From Eleusine coracana subsp. coracana (taxonomy: Eukaryota > Streptophyta > Magnoliopsida > Poales > Poaceae), in the NCBI GenBank assembly GCA_032690845.1, contig CM064430.1:5628949-5692948 (forward strand): a stretch of DNA of 64,000 bases, written 5' to 3'. The stretch's first letter is position 1. The number at the start of each line of letters is the position of its first letter. Shown here piece after piece: positions 58,847 to 64,000 of the stretch. The notes beneath the pieces are model-generated. The model did not search any database and had not been told where the DNA came from. It was given only the letters and a program-made list of their open reading frames with translations. A program made the translations under genes and the position numbers.

Positions 58847-59010
58847 ACCCGGCCGGGGGGCATATCTTCTTCTCTTCTTCGTTCGGCACGAACAAATTAT
58901 ATTGTTGCCGTTGTAATTATATATATATTGCTGCTTCATCTCAGTTAGTAGGACACCTGTTTCTCCTACTACTACCACTACTGGAAACCACACGTTTGCC
59001 AAGTGCAATG
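58847..59010. other. Short spacer before Gypsy LTR
   Basis: AT-rich 3' flank of the DUF295 relic. CAATG immediately precedes the proposed LTR start; its partner would lie beyond the window. Confidence 0.4.
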
Positions 59011-61926
59011 TGTAACATGCCAAATCCTAATGACATATTGCTGGGCATGATCATTCATCATAAGAATCATAAGTATTTCATTCAAGTTTGAATTGAGTTC
59101 AAATTTTGGCCAAAATTCATGCTTTGTGAAGGGACTCAAAATTTTTGAATGCAACCTTGTGCCAAACAAAATTTCTGGGTGAACCTCACATGATGGCTTG
59201 AATTTACATGATTTTTACCGAATTTTTAGGCAATATCTTGATGCCTTAAAAATTCAACCTATCCTTGAAATATGTCAACTTTGAAGAATTTAAATTCTTT
59301 TTCTACAAGTCCTTATCATGAGTTTTCAATCAAAAGGGATGCTCTGATCCTTGATCCATCACTGTGAGGTGTCGTGAGACCTCCCTCTCACTGCCCTAAG
59401 GCCCCCACGACCGTCTCCATCTATTTTTTCGTCGGATTAAAGATCAAAACCACTCCTCTTACTTGCTTCTCTCTCTTCTCTCTCTTTCATTCTTTTCCCC
59501 ATTGAAGGCAAGAGAAGAGAGCTAGCCTCGTCGTTCCCGTCATCGGAAATCGAAGGAGAAGGCCTCCCCAAGCTCACCCACGACCTCCCCGAGTCTCCTT
59601 GATGGACGGAGGGTGAGGCATTCCGTTCATCTCCTCCAACTTCGATGAACTTCCTCCATTGATGACCTCAACATCAATAACCCTAGGTCAAGCCATCCCC
59701 AATCTTGTTGAATCCGTCCCGGATATTCTTGCAACATAGTAAGGCTTCTCAACCTATTCCCTTCCATTTCCTTGCAATATTTGACCTCTATTGCATCCCT
59801 CACCGTCGAGAACTCCATTTTGGAGCATGGTCACGATCTTCCATTGGACATGTCCTACGCCATCGGACAAGTACGACAATCCAGGTTGCCAAGCTTTCTG
59901 GAGTCCGACGAAATCATCGGACTTGTCCTATGCATCGGACAAGTATTGTCCTGTTTTTCAGTCAACTTCCAAAATTCATAGAAAAATCATTCGAACTCCG
60001 TTTTCAATGAAACTTGTTTCCTTAGATTCATATGGAAGTCCTCTATCAAGTAAAAATACTAATCATCATCATTTTATTATCCAAAATTAATTTATTAATT
60101 ATAGCCAGATTTATAGTGTCCAGATTTGAGTAAACTGGACCTAATTAATTTTAGCCGGAGCTTTTCTAATCCAATGATCATGATTATTATTGCATTGCAA
60201 TCCTAACTCATTGCACTACATGTATAATTTTTTTTTCATAGCATTTGCACCTCGTTTAGTCACCCTTTCATGTCATTCATTCAGTACATTATGTTTTTAC
60301 TAGGAGTTGAGGAACCGGAGGGTGACTCTGGTGGTATTGAGAGTGGTGCTGATACGGAGATCGTGAGTGAGATACCTGCAGCTCAAGGCAAGCATCTATG
60401 CATATCTTAAACTGTTTTGGATGAGTCTAAATGATTGTGCTTGAGTCAATTGATCTATTACATTAGTTGGGCACTAAGTTAATTGTCGAATCCTACTTGT
60501 TGCATTACTTTCCTTGTTTATTGTATTACCCTTATCCTTGTAACCAAGTTGGGTAGGTTCAGATGTTGGGACAATCGGTAATTGCTTAGTGATGCCTTAT
60601 ATTAATGCGGTAGAAGTCGAACGTTGGAAGGTCACCAACGTTCGCATGACACAGGTGGGTACTTGAGATCATTGACCATGTCATGCTGAATATGTTAATG
60701 ATGGTTACAAACTAGATAGATGGGAAATCCTTGATAGTTTGTACATAAAACTTGGCACGTAATCGTACATACCACATGTTGACATATGGGTAAGCAAGCC
60801 TCACTCCTTATTTAGCTGCGACCATTTGGCTTGCAAGTTCGGGGGCTGAAGAAGGTGCTAGGGATGACCCCCGAGGGCCTAGTGCGACCAACTCGCCTTG
60901 ACCGGACGTCTGATAAATGGTCGAAGCGTATTTGGAAGGGTTGTCACAATGAATTACTCCTTATGACCGACGCGTCATATGGGCGGTGGTCTTTGTGGTG
61001 TGTGGGTAAAGTTGTACAACCCCTGCAGGGTGTAAAAATCAATTCAAATTGCCGTGGTCTCGGTTATGACCATGCCTTGGGGCATCTCCATTCATCATGA
61101 TTATTTTCCCATCGGATGTGGTTTGGGAGATGGAAATAAATATGAACTACTAGTACTTTTACTTATGCAATGGGATTGTTTTCTGTAGGTGTTGCCCTTT
61201 AGCTTCACTTATGTTAAATAGGATTGCAAGTATTCACTTGAAAAATATTAATGGCTTTTATGCACTTGTCATCCTACTTGCTTATTTCTTGTCCAAGGCC
61301 AAATGCATATTCCATTGGTTGAGAGCTATATGACTCTCTCTGTAAGTCTTGCTGAGTACCTTCATACTCACGATGTCATTTGTTGAGTTATGCAGGTGAG
61401 GATGAGTATGTTTACGACTACTTCTATCTCGCTACCGGTGGGGGTGAGGGACATGAGTAGTTGATGGTCGGCGTGTGACGTGGATGGTATAGTGGAACAT
61501 CATCGTCTTTTGTTTTCTAATTCCGCTGCGTAAAACTCTTAAACAAGGATCAAACCCTTATAACCATGTCCTTGTTTATGCTAAGGTTGTTGTGCACTTA
61601 GCATGTGAGTTCTAAACTCCCTTTTGATGTAAATGTGACTAATGAAGAAGACTTGTAATGTAATGTTTTACTTTGTTCTCTTGTTAATTCTTGTGATGAA
61701 GATGGTTACAAACGTGGCTTAGCGGTATGCACGTTGATCTTGGGTATTGTTGTGCATGCCGGGGAATATCGGAGTTACACCTATTATGATCAAATATTGT
61801 TGTGTTGGTTGCTTAGAATGGGCTACGACACGAGGTGTGTCGAGTGGTCGACGCGTGCTAATGTTCATCCTATAGTTAACCAATATATTTGGTCATAATG
61901 TGTGTAATTTGGGAGGCTCCTCCACA
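59011..61926 (+). repeat. 5' LTR of a Ty3/Gypsy element (about 2.9 kb)
   Basis: The proposed start TGTAACATGCCAAATCC resembles the TGTAAC starts of Tekay/Del-type LTRs. The end GGCTCCTCCACA is followed by GCG and TGGCATTAGAGCAAGG (61930), a diverged tRNA-Met primer binding site. The start is the less certain boundary because the 3' LTR is outside the window. Short frames inside are non-coding. Confidence 0.65.
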
Positions 61927-61929
61927 GCG

Positions 61930-61945
61930 TGGCATTAGAGCAAGG
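61930..61945 (+). promoter_or_regulatory. Degenerate primer binding site of the Gypsy element
   Basis: TGGCATTAGAGCAAGG resembles the canonical TGGTATCAGAGC with two mismatches in the first 12 bases. Confidence 0.65.
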
Positions 61946-62550
61946 TTAATAGGATGAGCCCTCGTTAGAGTCCATGGGTAGTAAATAAAATTTGAGCACC
62001 CCATTAATTTAATTATGGAACTAATATAATCTTGCTACCTAGGAATGGTTGCTATTTTTATTCCTCACCTCATTCCTAGAGCTTTTTCTCATCTTATAGT
62101 TGCACCTTAGTAAATTGATAACTTGTTCTTTAATCCCTCTTATTATTTCATGATGTTTAGTGGGAATTATTTTCTTTTGGGTATTTCATTAGGCTGCTTG
62201 GCAGTTTAATAGATTTTAGTTGTGTTCTGGAGGTTGACTGTATGGCCTGGCCGACAACCCTCTTTTAGCTAGTAATCCTAAACCTTTGTATAGGTATCAT
62301 TTGAACCTCGTTTAAGATCGTTTGTGGGTTGTGGGTACGATGTGAGGATCATTCATGTGCATTCATTTAATCATTTATGTTGATCATGACATATAATTAC
62401 ATATTGTTTTATTGGTACCATGTGATTGAGAGTATTTCTTTGCACTATTCCAAGCAAGGTCTTGTTTCCCAAATTCTTGTCATCTCAATCATTTCCAATC
62501 TTCCATCATGATCCAACTAACCGTACTAACATCCCAAATCATGGTGGCAG

Positions 62551-63388
62551 GATGGGTCAGGACGGTGTGGGTGGTGATGGAAATCTCCCACCGCCGCCAC
62601 CTCTAACTTTAGAGCATGTGCTCATGCGTATGGAAGAAAATCACAGGGCTGATAACCAAAGGTTTGAAGCTATGTTACAAGCTATGGGTCACCGTGGTGG
62701 AACCAGTGGAGTCAAAAGGCAAGATGATTACTCAGATTTTCTTCGTACTCAACCACCGGTGTTCACTCATGCCACTGATCCACTTGATGCTGATGCTTGG
62801 CTTCGCACCATTGAGCAAAAGCTCAACCTCATTCGATGTGGTGATTATGAGAAGGTCAAGTTTGCAGCCCACCAACTCCAAGGTGCAGCAGGTGCTTGGT
62901 GGAGCAACTTTCTTGCTATGAAACCCGTTGATCATCGTGCTACTTGGGAAGAATTCAAAAGGTCTTTCCGTGACTTCCATATCCCCTCGGCGGTCATGAA
63001 AATGAAGAAAAGAGTATTTGCTAATCTCAAGCAAGGCAATAAATCAGTTATGGAGTATGCTCGTGACTTCAACCAACTTGCTCAATATGCTCCTGAGTTA
63101 GTGGACACGGATGCAAAGAAGCAAGAAAAATTCCGTGAAGGCCTCACACCAAAAATGATTGACAAGATGTCTGAGCTCTATTATCCTACTTTTGATGCTC
63201 TTGTTAGTGGAACTATCAACAAGGAGCAAGATTGGAAGAAATCTCAAGAGGCTAAGAAACGCAAGGGAGAAACACCACCGGTTGCTAGTGGGAGCTCACA
63301 GCCACGTCCTCGCCCCAATTTCCCTCAACCTCCAAGGTTCCCGAATGCGCCGGCAGCCTATGTGGATGGTGAGGCGTGCTGCTCCTAA
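62551..63388 (+). pseudogene. Gypsy gag (capsid), frame lost before zinc knuckle
   Basis: The ATG at about 62551 (MGQDGVGGDGN) is the likely gag start; the same frame is open from 62426. The Retrotrans_gag domain covers ADAWLRTIEQKLNLIRC, AAHQLQGAAGAWWSNF, TWEEFKRSFRDFHIP, MKKRVFANLKQGNKSVMEY and KFREGLTPKMID. A Pro-rich linker follows (PRPRPNFPQPPRFPN), and a frameshift near 63372 ends the frame at 63386-63388; the homologous frame continues as VRRAAPNAPRP. The arrangement is that of Tekay-type chromoviruses of plants. Confidence 0.88.
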
Positions 63389-64000
63389 TGCTCCTCGTCC
63401 AGCAGGATCTTCTAGTGGGACTCCTCATGGTCCTTGTTTCAATTGCAACCAAGAGGGCCACTTCATCCGCAATTGCCCTTATCCTCCAAAGATTCCAGTG
63501 GCAAATGCTTCTCGTCCATCCCAACCGCAAGCTCAACCACCTCAAGGAGCCAAGCCTGCTCCAAAACGTGGTCGTGTCAACCACATCACTGTTGAAGATG
63601 CACAAGAGGATGCAGGTGTGTTAATGGGAACTCTTCTAGTTAATTCTCACCCGGCGGTCGTACTTTTTGACTTCGGGGCATCTCATTCTTTTATCAAAAA
63701 GGATTTCATGTTGCATCATGGTATGGTTAGTAAGGCGATGTATACGCCGCTGCATATTGAAGCACCAGGGGCTGAATTAATTTCTAACCAAGTTGTCTCT
63801 CCGGCAACAATTTCAATCAATGAGAAGACTTTTCTCGCAAATCTCATCGTAATCAACACCAAGGGTTTGGATATAATTCTTGGCATGAATTGGCTATCTC
63901 ATTATGATGCTATCATTTGTTGCGGCCCCCGAACCATTGATCTCAAAAATCCCTCCGGTGGTCGATTAACTCTCTATCTTGTCAAAGGTGATGCCTTTCT
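63389..64000 (+). pseudogene. Gypsy zinc knuckle and protease (runs off the window)
   Basis: A CCHC knuckle, CFNCNQEGHFIRNC, lies at about 63436-63477. The aspartic protease follows: VVLFDFGASHSFIKKDF at about 63660-63710, then ILGMNWLSHYDAIICC. The catalytic triad position reads DFG, where Gypsy proteases have DSG or DTG, so the protease may be inactive. Reverse transcriptase and later domains would lie beyond the window end. Confidence 0.88.

Overview
This is nuclear DNA from a grass (Poaceae). The evidence is GT-AG introns in the intact genes, grass-type DUF1618 and DUF295 gene relics, many Tourist- and Stowaway-like MITEs, Helitron termini of the kind common in cereals, and a nested landscape of Copia, Gypsy and LINE elements. 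Base composition swings from AT-rich repeats to GC-rich coding exons. The species cannot be fixed from the sequence. From memory, rice carries an ETO1-like gene close to HSFA2b on chromosome 7, so the ETO1-like/HSFA2 pair here may be the syntenic block.

Three protein genes look intact. (1) A Lifeguard/BI-1-like seven-pass membrane protein, minus strand, four exons, 28244-31400, 245 aa. (2) An ETO1-like BTB/TPR protein, plus strand, five exons, 46603-50864, 888 aa. (3) A class A2 heat stress transcription factor, plus strand, two exons, 52854-55078, 364 aa, with a perfect three-module heat shock element about 600 bp upstream. In all three the exon lengths sum exactly to whole codons and every junction is GT-AG.

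The rest is relics and mobile DNA. From 1 to 5.2 kb: a BRI1-like 5' fragment, small tandem repeats, a Tourist-like MITE, a Helitron 3' end and a repeat-rich tract. From 5.16 to 11.72 kb: a decayed minus-strand Copia element nested in that tract. From 11.8 to 14.4 kb: the 3' end of a LINE and a MAP65-like exon. From 14.42 to 19.69 kb: a Copia element with very short (173 bp) LTRs and a perfect TATTA target duplication, but dead coding frames. From 20.8 to 27.6 kb: a CDKC kinase gene fragment with splice sites kept, a MITE, an F-box/LRR gene split by an LTR fragment, two more MITEs, and a plastid trnK fragment. From 33.46 to 37.74 kb: the most unusual structure, a 4.3 kb array of about 0.6 kb foldback units built from Helitron termini. 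From 37.8 to 43.0 kb: a DUF1618 pseudogene with a LINE just upstream of its start. From 55.9 to 58.85 kb: two divergently oriented DUF295 relics, one cut by an 825 bp insertion with a 9 bp target duplication. From 59.0 kb to the window end: a long-LTR Gypsy element with gag and the start of pol.

No bacterial-type system, CRISPR array, rRNA gene or intact nuclear tRNA gene was seen. All homology calls come from reading the sequence against remembered families; no search was run.
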